From: Halomonas chromatireducens | GTDB lineage: Bacteria; Pseudomonadota; Gammaproteobacteria; Pseudomonadales; Halomonadaceae | Assembly (NCBI RefSeq): GCF_001545155.1 | Contig: NZ_CP014226.1 | Span: forward strand, 1,520,545-1,584,544 | Length of the DNA: 64,000 nucleotides | Direction: 5' to 3' | Shown: piece after piece, positions 52,980 to 61,881 of the stretch | Layout of the letters: each line of letters starts with the position of its first letter | How positions within the stretch are numbered: position 1 is the stretch's first letter | Notes under the pieces: model-generated | Database searches by the model: none | Seen by the model: the letters and a program-made list of their open reading frames with translations, nothing else | What the model was told of the DNA's origin: nothing | Made by a program: the position numbers and the translations under genes

Positions 52980-54524
52980 CTAGGCACCGCTGTGACGCCT
53001 GGCTGCAGCATTTCTTTTCTTCGTCTGATACATCGCCCTGTCAGCGGCGTCGCAGAGCGCCATGGCGCTCTTGCCATGCTGGGGAAATGCCGCCACTCCG
53101 ATACTGAGCGTAAGAGTAATGGTATGACCATTCAGCACATCGAACCGGCTCGATGCCACTAGGTCGCATAGTCGTTCCGCTGCCTCTTGGCCTGCCTCGA
53201 ACGACATTTCGGGAAGAATCACCGTAAGCTCATCACCACCATAGCGAGCCAAAAAGTCTATCTTGCGCAACTTGTCCTTTATGAGATGGCTGATCTGCCT
53301 CAGCACCGCATCGCCAGCCAAGTGTCCATAGTTGTCATTGATATCTTTGAAATTGTTCAAATCAAGCCATAGCAGACTAAACGAGCGGTCATAGCGAGTG
53401 GCACGGGAGAGTTCATCCTCCAGGCGGCGGTTGAACGCACGCCGGTTGGGCAATCCCGTCAAGGCATCCTGCGTCGCCAATTCCTCCAGCTCCTGCTCCA
53501 GCCGCTTGCGTTCGGTGATATCGATGATGATTCCTTCCAGAAACTGTTCACCATCGATGGTCACCGCACGCCCCTGCTCCCAGCACCACACCAGGTCGCC
53601 ATTGCGCTTGCGAAGCTGATATTCAACGGCGAAGGGCTCCCCCTGCTCAATGGCCTGATCGACCTGGACATGGAGTCGTGCAAGATATTCCGGCTGGATG
53701 AGGCTGGCCCAGGCAACGCCCCGATTAGCCACCAGTTCCTCTGGCCGGTATCCCGTGAGTTCCAGGCAGGCGCTGGATACGAACCGCATGCTCCACTGGG
53801 CATCGTTCAGGCAGCGATAGGCCATGCCCGGCAGGTTGGCAATCAGTGTCCTCAGCTCCCGTTCACGCTTCTGCAGGGCCTGCTCGGCAGCACGCCTGGC
53901 AGTGACATCACGGCCGATGGCTACCGAGCCACAAACATGGCCGTGCTCATCGGTAAGCTGCCTGGAGTCCCAGGCGATGATTTTCTCCTCACCACTCTTG
54001 GTGAGGATGCTGGTCTCAAAGCCCTGGACCTCAGCCCCCTCGCTGAGGATCTGCTGAACTTCGCGGGCAATACTGCTGCGATAGTCAGGGTCCGGATATA
54101 GCAACTGCCAGATACCGTCACTGCCCAACACCTCATCACGGCGATATCCTGAGATACGTTCGGCGGCATCGTTCCACAACGTCACCCGTGCCTCACGGTC
54201 GAGACCATTGATCCAGACGTGCGCACTCTCGATAACACTTTCCCGAAACTGGCTCAGCGCATGAAGCTCCGCTCGCTGCTGCTGATTGCGCTGCAACAGC
54301 GCTGCGTCGGCCTTCCATTCTCGTCTCAACAGGAAAAACAGTGCGACGCTGGTCACGGCCACAAACCCCAACCCTTTCGCGGACTGGGCCTGAGTGAGCC
54401 AAGATGTTCCCGCCACACGCTCACCGAGCCACCAGTCGGACACCAAAATCCATACACTGGCCAAGAGTGCATAATAGAGCGTTATTCGTGCCGCACGGCT
54501 GGCGGGCGTAGCGGGTTTGTCCAT
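52980..54524 (-). CDS. Membrane-bound diguanylate cyclase with two PAS domains
   Basis: A 514-residue protein. Two membrane segments (about 13-33 and 52-70) are followed by a coiled linker, PAS 1 (about 95-215, IESAHVWINGLDREARVTLW), PAS 2 (about 225-345, with the PAC end DITERKRLEQ) and a GGDEF domain (about 346-510). The active-site loop is GGDEL instead of GGDEF; the first four catalytic residues are kept, and an inhibitory site RxxD (RKID) precedes at the right distance. It therefore should make cyclic di-GMP with product inhibition, though the Leu is unusual. ATG at 54524; an in-frame TTG further up is possible but has no site. Confidence 0.87.
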   Translation of the reverse strand: MDKPATPASRAARITLYYALLASVWILVSDWWLGERVAGTSWLTQAQSAKGLGFVAVTSVALFFLLRREWKADAALLQRNQQQRAELHALSQFRESVIESAHVWINGLDREARVTLWNDAAERISGYRRDEVLGSDGIWQLLYPDPDYRSSIAREVQQILSEGAEVQGFETSILTKSGEEKIIAWDSRQLTDEHGHVCGSVAIGRDVTARRAAEQALQKRERELRTLIANLPGMAYRCLNDAQWSMRFVSSACLELTGYRPEELVANRGVAWASLIQPEYLARLHVQVDQAIEQGEPFAVEYQLRKRNGDLVWCWEQGRAVTIDGEQFLEGIIIDITERKRLEQELEELATQDALTGLPNRRAFNRRLEDELSRATRYDRSFSLLWLDLNNFKDINDNYGHLAGDAVLRQISHLIKDKLRKIDFLARYGGDELTVILPEMSFEAGQEAAERLCDLVASSRFDVLNGHTITLTLSIGVAAFPQHGKSAMALCDAADRAMYQTKKRNAAARRHSGA

Positions 54525-55148
54525 GCGTACCAGGCTTCGTGGCACCAATCATCCACGGAGCGTAGAAGCGATGCCAACATTATCGGGGCTTTCCGAGGAG
54601 TCCAGAGCCCACTTTCTTCGCGCTAGTTTGCCATTGTTTCCTATCGTGAGTAAAAAAAGATGATGGATGCTAGCAGCCTCCCTATCAGCCACATCGACTA
54701 AGGTCTCATTGCCCTGCCACTGACCGACATCGAAGCTGGTGTCCGGAAACAAGCATTTTTGAAAATAGTCCTGACAAAAAAAAGGCCCCCGAGAGGGCCC
54801 AAGTGGAGCACGCCAGCTCACTCTGTATATCGCCTTCACGGATGGCGACGTTGAAACCGGTTGCAGGCCCAAAGTGCTCAGCCTGCCTTTTCTTTTACAT
54901 ACGAAAAACATGCCAATACTGGAATAATTAAATAAAAAACAACAGCTTACTGGAATCGCACAGCCACCCATACCTTGCCCCGCTGCTTTGCAGCAACTTC
55001 TCCGCACCACTTGAACTCACTATCGCCCAAGCCTGCTTCAATTCCGTGCAGTTACCGCTTCAATCGCCACAATGCCGATCCTTGTTGCCCTGTCACTGGC
55101 GTGTCTGCCGCCTGGGGTTCATCCAAGTGCAAGACGACGCGATGGCAG
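54525..55148. other. 624-bp stretch without a supported gene
   Basis: A 153-codon minus frame spans 54549-55010 but has many Cys, Ser and Arg, a skewed composition and no ribosome site, so I do not accept it. The stretch contains the terminator at 54771-54799 and is A+T-rich from 54880 to 54960. It may be a remnant of a lost gene. Confidence 0.55.
54774..54800 (-). terminator. Rho-independent terminator (minus strand)
   Basis: On the minus strand GGCCC, a six-base loop and GGGCC (54799-54784) are followed directly by eight T (54783-54776). A typical intrinsic terminator. The nearest minus-strand gene upstream (DUF503) ends 349 bp away, so it may have belonged to a gene since lost or may end a long DUF503/pirin transcript. 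Confidence 0.6.
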
Positions 55149-55430
55149 TTACAAGGTCTGCCGGGACACGTCGAGCACGCGACCATCAACCGTGCGTTGC
55201 AGCTTCTCCTCGATCTCGCTGCATAGAGAATCCACCTTCTGCTGCGAGATGCCGGTCACCACGAAGGTCCATTCGCTCGCTTCCAGCCGGTCGCGTTCGC
55301 CGCTCTCGCATACCGCCACAGCCGGGTTGCGGCCAAAGCGCTCATGAAGTCCGCCCATACGCTGGCGCTTCTCCTTGAGGGACGCACAGCCGGGCAGTGA
55401 AAGGTTCATGGTCAGGATGGTGCTGTGCAT
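55149..55430 (-). CDS. DUF503 family protein
   Basis: A 93-residue protein with the DUF503 signature in its N-terminal half: MNLSLPGCASLKEKRQRMGG (8-27), then NPAVAVCESGERDRLEASEW. Family members (YlxP-like) are small ferredoxin-fold proteins, near translation or ribosome-assembly genes in some bacteria; no precise role is known. GGACTCCC lies upstream of the ATG at 55430. It follows the pirin gene by 47 bp on the same strand. Confidence 0.85.
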   Translation of the reverse strand: MHSTILTMNLSLPGCASLKEKRQRMGGLHERFGRNPAVAVCESGERDRLEASEWTFVVTGISQQKVDSLCSEIEEKLQRTVDGRVLDVSRQTL

Positions 55431-55477
55431 GGGAGTCCTTCCGTTGATCGCGATCGCGCTCTAGCCGGGCATTCCCA

Positions 55478-56419
55478 CTAGACCTTCCACGGCAATGGCG
55501 CCGGCATCAACCGCTCACCCGACCATTGGGGAATGCTGCCAAAGCGCTCGCTGCCCGCCTCCCAGTCGCGCTGGGCCTCGGCGATCTCCGCCTTGCTGTG
55601 GCCGACGAAATTCCACCAGATCAGCACTTCTTCCCCCAGCGGCTCACCACCGATCAGAATGGCACGACCGCCTGCGCTCATCGACAACTCCACCTCATCG
55701 CGACCGCGGCCCAGGTAGGCCAGCTCATTGGCGACAAAGCGTTCTCCACCGATCTCGAGCTCACCGTCCAGGGGCAGTACGGCGTACTCGAAGTCATCTC
55801 GCAGTGGCAGACTGATCGTTGCGGCCCGGCTAGCCTCGAGGTCGAGCCCCACCAGCGGTGAGAACGTCAGGGGCGGCGCCCGGCGGCCGTCGAATTCACC
55901 GATAAGCAGGGTCAGCTCGACGCCGTGCGCCTGCCAGCGGGGCAGCTCCGCATAGTGATCGAAACGAGGCTCGGTATTACGGCTCGCCTCGGGCAGTGCA
56001 ATCCAGAGCTGGGCAGCATGCAGGTGGCTGGCGCCGGCCACCGACTCTTCGGTATGGCTGATGCCGCGCCCCGCGGTCATCAGGTTGACCTGCCCCGGTC
56101 GTATCACCTGCTCGCTGCCCAGGCTGTCGCGGTGCAACACCTCTCCCTCGATCATCCAGGTGAAGGTCTGCAGGCCGATATGCGGGTGCGGCCCGACGCG
56201 CAGGCCAGCGCTGTCGCTCTTGAAGACCGCCGGCCCGGCATGATCGAGGAAGCACCAGGCCCCCACCAGGCGCCGCTGACGTGAGGGCAGCACGCGATTG
56301 ACCGGAATACCGCCTACGTCAGCGGTGCGAGCCGAGACATGCTGAACCTGGCGTTTTCCGTCGACCAGCGGGCAATCCAGGGAGGATGAGAGGCTGCCTT
56401 CATTGACGAGATTGCTCAT
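55478..56419 (-). CDS. Pirin family protein
   Basis: A 313-residue bicupin of the pirin family. Metal ligands are visible in GPHPHIGLQTFTWMIEGE (HPHIG, two His near 76-78), H93 in VLHRDSLGSE and the Glu/His of TAGRGISHTEES. Bacterial pirins are Fe-dependent cytosolic proteins; some act as quercetin 2,3-dioxygenases, others bind partner enzymes. AAGGAGTG precedes the ATG at 56419. May form a transcript with DUF503. Confidence 0.9.
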   Translation of the reverse strand: MSNLVNEGSLSSSLDCPLVDGKRQVQHVSARTADVGGIPVNRVLPSRQRRLVGAWCFLDHAGPAVFKSDSAGLRVGPHPHIGLQTFTWMIEGEVLHRDSLGSEQVIRPGQVNLMTAGRGISHTEESVAGASHLHAAQLWIALPEASRNTEPRFDHYAELPRWQAHGVELTLLIGEFDGRRAPPLTFSPLVGLDLEASRAATISLPLRDDFEYAVLPLDGELEIGGERFVANELAYLGRGRDEVELSMSAGGRAILIGGEPLGEEVLIWWNFVGHSKAEIAEAQRDWEAGSERFGSIPQWSGERLMPAPLPWKV

Positions 56420-56562
56420 GGAACACTCCTTGAGGACGAAGTGAGTCTAGCTGCCGAGATGGTGTGGAGTGAAGCCTCGGCGAAACCCCGAGCGGTGATG
56501 CTCTCAGCATAGGCCTCGCCTACGCTGCCCACCCGGGACTTGACCAGACATTTGGCCACCGC

Positions 56563-57324
56563 TCACACCTCGATGACCAGGTCCGGCACGAACAGCGGCG
56601 GCTCGAACTCACCGGGGTAGCCCCCGGGGTTGGCAACGACCCGGGTACCGCCGTGCGCCATGTCCACCGGCTCATGCACATGGCCGTGAATCCACAGGTC
56701 GGCGCACCCCATCAACCCCGGTAGATGCGAGGCGAAGGCGGGCGACAGGGCGTCACCCCGGTAGCGCAGGGGGATGCATTCGGCCAGTGGCGCATGATGG
56801 CTGATCACCACCCGCGGCCCGACGAAGGGAACGGCCAGTTCCGCCTCGAGCCAGGCCAGGGCCTCGGCGTGCAGCCGCTGGCTCTCCAGGGGACTGAAGA
56901 TCTCCCCAACCGGCTGTTCGATGATGCTGAAATCCGGCATCAGCCAACGCGCTTTCTGCTCGGTCAGCGCCGGATCGTTGTCCGGCTCATCGGCGTAGAG
57001 AGCGAAGTCCGTCCATAGGGTGGTACCGTGGAAACGTACCCCGTTCAACGTCAGCGAACGGTTGTCGAGCAGATGGATGCCCAGTCGCTCGGCTTCCTGG
57101 GCGAGGGTGTGGCGCAGCACGGGCATGCTGGTGCCGTAGAACTCATGGTTCCCCGGCACATAGATAATCGGCTGGTCGGCAAAGCGCGCCGCGGCCCATG
57201 CCAGGCCCTCTGCCTCGCGGTGAATATCACCGGCGAGGATAACCGCGTCGGACGCCACCTCCGGCAGCTCCCGCCCCTCGTCGAAATGTTCCAGATGCAG
57301 GTCGGAAAGTATCCTGAGCCGCAT
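56563..57324 (-). CDS. Metallophosphoesterase (calcineurin-like)
   Basis: A 253-residue phosphoesterase with LSDLHLEHF (Asp8, His10), AGDIHRE, PGNHEFYG, ISHHAPL and HGHVHEPVD, the complete metal-binding set. This branch is unrelated in detail to the enzyme at 33020-33964. The motif NPGGYPGEF close to the end is typical of the group found beside helicase-free metabolic genes; its substrate is unknown. Monocistronic as far as can be seen; the 143 bp before the pirin gene hold nothing clear. Confidence 0.85.
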   Translation of the reverse strand: MRLRILSDLHLEHFDEGRELPEVASDAVILAGDIHREAEGLAWAAARFADQPIIYVPGNHEFYGTSMPVLRHTLAQEAERLGIHLLDNRSLTLNGVRFHGTTLWTDFALYADEPDNDPALTEQKARWLMPDFSIIEQPVGEIFSPLESQRLHAEALAWLEAELAVPFVGPRVVISHHAPLAECIPLRYRGDALSPAFASHLPGLMGCADLWIHGHVHEPVDMAHGGTRVVANPGGYPGEFEPPLFVPDLVIEV

Positions 57325-57438
57325 GACGCTCCCACCTTGTTCTTAGCAACGGGGCGATACCTCGCCCGTCCTTGTCACCCAGCATAAGCGGGAGCCGGAG
57401 CGTTTTGCCAGGTTGGGTAGCGCAGCGGCCCGGGCGGG

Positions 57439-59010
57439 TCAGCAGACCTGAGGGTCCAGCAACGCCATCAACGAAGCCACCTCGTCTGGGTCGGAAAGCG
57501 CATGAGAAAGCCTGGCGATGTCTTCTGCCAACGGACGATCCTGCTCAAGAGTCGGTGCATGGGTGCGAACCCAGGCACAGAAAGCCTGTGACGCTTGACT
57601 CAGCAAATGCGCCCCCTTCAGCTCGGCACCCTGTACCAGCACCAACGCTTCAATCGCCAATATTTGATAGAGATAATCGATACTGGTACTGGCGCGCCTT
57701 GCCGCGATCGTACCTAGCGGGACAATATCCTGGTTATCGGCATTGGTCGGGATCGATTGGATCGAGGCCGGGATTGCCTGACTACGCAACTCAGCCACTA
57801 GCGCCGTGGCAGTCACCTGGGCCCCCATGAACCCACTATGCAAACCGGTATCGCATGGCTGCATGAAGGCGGGAAGCCCCTTGCTTTTCAGCGGGTCGGT
57901 CACCCTTGCGATGCGTCGTTCGCTATACAGGGCCATCTGGATCAGCGCATTGTTGAGATGGTCACTGGCAAAAGCCAGGTGCTGGCCGAAAAAATTCCCG
58001 CCATGCAGGACAGTATCGTTGTCAGGAAACAGTAGCGGGTTGTCGGTCACCGCATTCAGCTCTAGCCGCACCGTCTGTGCGTGCTGCTCGACCACATCCC
58101 ACACCGCCCCCAGGGCCTGTGGTGCGCAGCGTAACGTGTAGGCATCCTGGGGCAGCGGGCGGTGCTGTTCGATGCCATTTTCCATTTCAGGAAGCGGCAC
58201 TGACGCTGCTTGCCACGCGGTAAGCAGTTGACTGCTTTCCGAAAGCGACCATAACCACTGATGCAATTTCCGTTGCCCCGGATGAGGACGCAGCTCCCCG
58301 ATCGCCGGGTGAAACGCCTCACGGTGCCCTTCGAGGAGCTCCGTGTAGAGCAAGACCAGCAGCGTACTGAGCTTTATCGCCCGCTGTGCGCCAGTGGCAT
58401 TCAAGGCGGCGATACCCACCGTGGTTGACGTGCCATTGACCAGCGAAATGGCATCTTTGCCCTGCAACAGAAGTGGCTGCCAGCCCAACTGCTGATGTGC
58501 TATCGCACTCTCCATCCACTCCCCGCCCTTAAGGCTCACTCTTCCCTCGCCGCTGAGAGCACGGGCCAAATGTGCCAGCGGGGTCAAGTCACCGCTGGCA
58601 CCAACGGTGCCGCGTGACGGCACCTCAGGAATCAAATCGGCTCGAAGCCAAGCGAGCAGCCTTTCGACGAGTGCCGGATTGGCGCCGGAATGACCACGCA
58701 CCAAGCTGATCGCTCGCGCAGCCATCATCGCACGGACATGAGGTCGCGACAGCGGTTCGCCGACACCACTGCACAGGTGGTAAACCAGGTTCTTCTGCAA
58801 AAGCGCCGACTGCATGGGGTCGACGTGCGTTGTCGCCAACGGACCATAGCCCGTCGTGACACCATAGATGAGCTGGCGCCGCTCGATGGCGTCGCAAAGA
58901 AATTCATGCGCCTTCTCGACGGCACGTCTATCACTCTCTGACAAAGCAAGCGCCATGTTTCCAAGCGCTATCGCCTCGATTTCATCCAGCGTCAACCGCC
59001 CGTCATGCAT
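57439..59010 (-). CDS. tal: Tyrosine ammonia-lyase for photoactive yellow protein chromophore
   Basis: A 523-residue member of the histidine/phenylalanine/tyrosine ammonia-lyase family. The MIO cofactor triad Ala138-Ser139-Gly140 lies in GTVGASGDLTPLAH; the catalytic Tyr is in IYGVTTGYGPL (Tyr49). The selectivity pair is His78-Leu79 in NLVYHL, as in tyrosine-specific enzymes, so it should form trans-p-coumarate from tyrosine. ATG at 59010 with AAGG upstream; the longer frame has no site. Third gene of the pyp-ligase-tal operon, 23 bp after the ligase. HutH is the alternative, but no other hut gene is near and context is decisive. Confidence 0.9.
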   Translation of the reverse strand: MHDGRLTLDEIEAIALGNMALALSESDRRAVEKAHEFLCDAIERRQLIYGVTTGYGPLATTHVDPMQSALLQKNLVYHLCSGVGEPLSRPHVRAMMAARAISLVRGHSGANPALVERLLAWLRADLIPEVPSRGTVGASGDLTPLAHLARALSGEGRVSLKGGEWMESAIAHQQLGWQPLLLQGKDAISLVNGTSTTVGIAALNATGAQRAIKLSTLLVLLYTELLEGHREAFHPAIGELRPHPGQRKLHQWLWSLSESSQLLTAWQAASVPLPEMENGIEQHRPLPQDAYTLRCAPQALGAVWDVVEQHAQTVRLELNAVTDNPLLFPDNDTVLHGGNFFGQHLAFASDHLNNALIQMALYSERRIARVTDPLKSKGLPAFMQPCDTGLHSGFMGAQVTATALVAELRSQAIPASIQSIPTNADNQDIVPLGTIAARRASTSIDYLYQILAIEALVLVQGAELKGAHLLSQASQAFCAWVRTHAPTLEQDRPLAEDIARLSHALSDPDEVASLMALLDPQVC

Positions 59011-59033
59011 GGTGAACCTTCCTCGATAGATTG

Positions 59034-60167
59034 TTACCAATCACTGAGCTTGCCCATGGTGTTGGTTGGCAAAGCATCACCGTAGGTGACGCTGACGGGG
59101 CGCTCGGCAGCGGGCCACCTGGCAATCAGTTGCGCAATATCTTGCGCCGCTGCAGGCTCCTGACCGCTAGCCGGCACAATGAATGCCTTCAAGCGCTGCT
59201 GCGCGGTATTGCCCGTGGTACGAATGGTGCACTCCTCGACGCTCGCCAACGACAGCAATCGCTGTTTGACATAGGAAAGGCTGACATTCACGCCGCCTAT
59301 CGAAACCACGCCGTCATGACGACCATTTAATGTAAATGTCGTGTCGCTGTGCCAGTCTGCCTTATCCAATAACGGAATGATGATATTGTCATCAACTCGT
59401 TTAATACTCTGATTATCATGGTGCTGCCAGTGGCACAGCAGTTGATAGGGCATGTCATGCTGCCAGCGGGTCGCCACACCGCCGGTTTCCGTGCTGCCGT
59501 ATATATCGAGCAATCCCATCAGACCTTGCTTGATCAAGCGGCCGGATGTCTCTGGCGATAACGGCGCCGTGGATGAAACGCCTGCGACGTGTTCTGGCCA
59601 CCCCGTGTTTGATCGCGCCAGGTAATCCCAGCGTGGAGGAACGCTAACAACGACGTCGCCAGATGATAAACTTGGCAAGGCAACACCGCTCACGGCCTTG
59701 CGCGGCACTCCCGCCACGCAGGGGAGCGCAACGCCCAGCATGAAGCCGTAAAGATGGTGCAACGGCAGCCAACTGATGACCCGTTGCATCGACATTACCG
59801 ATGCAAAATGCTGGGCCAGTGCGTTGGCCTCCGCCTCGATATGTTCCCAGCGGTGGAAATGAGCGCTGGGCGATCCGGTACTCCCTGAGGTACGGAAAGT
59901 CAGCCCTGACGTTTCAGTGATTGTTTCCGCCACGAAAGACGCCCAGTCATCAAAGCTGTATGTCATCAACAGGCGGTCTTCCAGACCAGTTTCATACAAG
60001 CAGAAAAACTCATTGACGCAGGCAGCAAGATGCAAACGTTCGAGCGAATCTATCTCCTGTAGCTCCTGCCAGCCAGGCACTGCCTCGCCCCGATATGCGG
60101 CCAGTTCAGCGCAAAACAGGGAGTGCATTACCGCTTTGCAATCTGCCTGGGTAAGCCATTGGGTCAT
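59034..60167 (-). CDS. pcl: p-Coumaroyl-CoA ligase-like enzyme for the PYP chromophore
   Basis: A 377-residue adenylate-forming enzyme. P-loop-like TSGSTGSPS (93-101), core motif YGSTETG (223-229), hinge-region GRHDGVVSIGG and the C-terminal Lys in TNTMGKL (Lys373) are all present. It is much shorter than plant 4-coumarate-CoA ligases (about 540), lacking roughly the first 130 residues, as seen in other PYP-associated ligases. Its expected job is to activate p-coumarate as CoA thioester for transfer to the PYP cysteine. AGGAATCC before the ATG at 60167. It lies between pyp (86 bp upstream) and tal. Confidence 0.85.
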   Translation of the reverse strand: MTQWLTQADCKAVMHSLFCAELAAYRGEAVPGWQELQEIDSLERLHLAACVNEFFCLYETGLEDRLLMTYSFDDWASFVAETITETSGLTFRTSGSTGSPSAHFHRWEHIEAEANALAQHFASVMSMQRVISWLPLHHLYGFMLGVALPCVAGVPRKAVSGVALPSLSSGDVVVSVPPRWDYLARSNTGWPEHVAGVSSTAPLSPETSGRLIKQGLMGLLDIYGSTETGGVATRWQHDMPYQLLCHWQHHDNQSIKRVDDNIIIPLLDKADWHSDTTFTLNGRHDGVVSIGGVNVSLSYVKQRLLSLASVEECTIRTTGNTAQQRLKAFIVPASGQEPAAAQDIAQLIARWPAAERPVSVTYGDALPTNTMGKLSDW

Positions 60168-60253
60168 AGATGGATTCCTGAGAAAGGCAGACTTTAACAG
60201 CGCAAACAGCCGACCTTAGTCATGACAAAGCAACCAAGGTCAGCCTCATTTTG

Positions 60254-60637
60254 TTATAGCCGCTTGACAAATATCCAGTACGAATCGCCAGTAAGCGCCT
60301 TTTTCATATGCACCTTTACCTTGGTGGGTTTCATTTTATAATCAAAAATATATTCAAACATGGTATTGAGATCATTATTCTTGACCCCTTCCTTGAAGCG
60401 GCCCTGAAATTCCTTGCTCTGCGTACAAGGTGCCACATCGGTAAAGAAGTTCTTGCCGATGACGCTTTTTGGATCACGGCCGGTGATGCTACCTTCCGCG
60501 GCATTGTACTGCATGATCTTGCCGGAGGCATCGAGCTGGATGGCCCCAAATGCAAGGGAATCCAGTTTCTTGTCATCCATTTTTGCCAGCGAGTTTTCAA
60601 TATCATCACTGCCGAAAGTCACTTTATCTAGTGCCAT
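60254..60637 (-). CDS. pyp: Photoactive yellow protein
   Basis: A 127-residue PAS-domain photoreceptor, closely similar throughout to the Halorhodospira halophila protein (125 residues), with a two-residue longer start. Chromophore Cys71 (APCTQS) and the pocket residues Tyr44, Glu48 (YNAAEG), Thr52, Arg54 (ITGRD) and Tyr100 are all kept, corresponding to Cys69, Tyr42, Glu46, Thr50, Arg52 and Tyr98. It should therefore bind p-coumarate and absorb blue light near 446 nm. ATG at 60637 with GGAG ten bases before. First gene of the operon with ligase and lyase. Its partner in signalling is unknown; the c-di-GMP enzyme at 52980 is not adjacent. Confidence 0.96.
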   Translation of the reverse strand: MALDKVTFGSDDIENSLAKMDDKKLDSLAFGAIQLDASGKIMQYNAAEGSITGRDPKSVIGKNFFTDVAPCTQSKEFQGRFKEGVKNNDLNTMFEYIFDYKMKPTKVKVHMKKALTGDSYWIFVKRL

Positions 60638-60687
60638 TTCCACAACTCCTGCGCCTGTCAATGGTTACTACCGTGTGGCAGAAATAG

Positions 60688-60718
60688 ATTATACTATAGC
60701 TATACAAAAGTCCTACAA
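60688..60718 (-). promoter_or_regulatory. Promoter of the pyp operon
   Basis: On the minus strand a perfect -10 box TATAAT (60693-60688) lies 51 bp before the ATG; TTGTAG (60718-60713) about 19 bp upstream is a possible -35. The region is very A+T-rich compared with the flanks. Confidence 0.55.
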
Positions 60719-60805
60719 ATCTATCACAGATTAGCAGCAGCCCTGCTCCTGAGCAAGCACTGGATACAATTGCAGGAAGCCCTGCTGGCCTCGACCGGCA
60801 AGGGG

Positions 60806-61172
60806 AGTGCCCGGCCCCAATCGACCTGAAAGCCATACGGCCCCTCCTCGTTACAGCGGCCGTCCACCCTTGGCTCAGTGCCCTTGAACATCCCGCAACC
60901 GAGCAGTTCGACGCTGCGCTGGAACGACTCGCTCAGGCACGACTGTCTCAGCCGCTAACCGCCAAGGACAAGGTGCTGGAGACGGCCAGGGCCGTGCTGG
61001 TGCTCCGCGGTGGACTGGCCCCCCTCTATGCCCGGGGACCGACCATCGAATCGGCGGGCATCTTTGTCTTCACTACGCCCCCCTGGAGGTGGGCGACCCC
61101 CAGGCAGTGCCGGTAATCGAGGTGACCCGCATCGCCAAGCTGGGCAAGACCAGTTGGGCAAAGGAACTCTGA
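60806..61172 (+). pseudogene. Decayed gene of unknown identity
   Basis: The plus strand reads as coding (IDLKAIRPLLVTAAVHPWLS, then LETARAVLVLRGGLAPLYAR), no start codon, then shifts frame near 61060 and goes on as LEVGDPQAVPVIEVTRIAKL up to TGA at 61170-61172. Good codon use in both parts shows a formerly intact gene. The IS3 remnant starts 44 bp later. I do not recognise the family. Confidence 0.5.
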
Positions 61173-61215
61173 CAGCGGGCTGGAGAATGCGGTGCTCAGC
61201 GACTGGGGGTCGCAG

Positions 61216-61320
61216 TGTAGTGGTCAAGTATTTTTGGCCACTGAGTTTTGAGCATTCCAATAGTTCTTTTCTGCCACATTCGGCGGCAGTCCATCGTTAT
61301 GCCTGTGCGGCCTTAGGCTA
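61216..61320 (-). mobile_element. IS3 family remnant: end of the transposase and terminal repeat
   Basis: On the minus strand RPHRHNDGLPPNVAEKNYW followed by NAQNSVAKNT and TGA looks like the C-terminus of an IS3-family OrfB (compare RPHQYNGGL-type ends). The outer end TGTAGTGGTCAAGTA with GGCCACT just inside (61216 onwards) is the likely terminal repeat. The rest of the element is absent; the inner end joins the AraC-type fragment. Confidence 0.6.
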
Positions 61321-61641
61321 CTGACGTGGATCGCCGAACACTACGACGAACCTTCGCCCGTGGCGTCCTTGATTGAGGTTTCAGGGCTTAGCGAGCGCAG
61401 CTTCCACCGTCGCTTCAGGAAGGCCACCGGCCTGACGCCCATGGAATACGTGCATACCCTGCGCCTGGAAGAGGCCAAGCAGATGCTGGAGGCAGAGAAG
61501 ACCCCCGTGGATGCCATCGCAGAGGCGGTGGGCTATGAAGATGGTGCCTTCTTCGGCCGGCTATTCCGGCGCAAGGTCGGCCTGACGCCGGCCCAGTACC
61601 GGCGACGCTTTGGTGGACTGCGCAAGGCCCTGGTGGGGTGA
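61321..61641 (+). pseudogene. C-terminal fragment of an AraC/GlxA-type regulator
   Basis: About 105 residues with the complete AraC DNA-binding domain: WIAEHYDEPSPVASLIEVSG, SERSFHRRFRKATGLTP, then EAVGYEDGAFFGRLFRRKVG and LTPAQYRRRF. GlxA-family regulators carry a DJ-1/PfpI-like sensor domain of about 200 residues before it, which is missing; the IS3 remnant lies where it should be. No ribosome site or good start codon. Probably not expressed. Confidence 0.75.
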
Positions 61642-61881
61642 GTTATCGCGAGCGAAACATGGCATTGGGCCGCTCACAGGTAACGGTGCTGCAATGGAGT
61701 GATGATCCTGGGCGGTCATTGAGCGCGGCATTAACGGCCGCTATGGGGGCGATAGGTCTATGCGGTATTGATATCAACTTAACTTGAGGTATTAGGCTCC
61801 GGATATTCGGCCGGCCTTGAATGGGCTGGCCAGGCATCGCCATCAGCGACGTTGTGTCGCGGGCATAAGGAGTCTTGGAAC

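Noticed and set aside
54549-55010. 153-codon minus frame between the diguanylate cyclase and DUF503 genes
   Set aside because: No ribosome site, abnormal Cys/Ser content, and it runs through the intrinsic terminator.
56420-56562. Minus frame with coding look upstream of the pirin gene's neighbour (ESITARGFAEAS)
   Set aside because: No start with ribosome site and only some 40 codons; could be chance in high-GC DNA.
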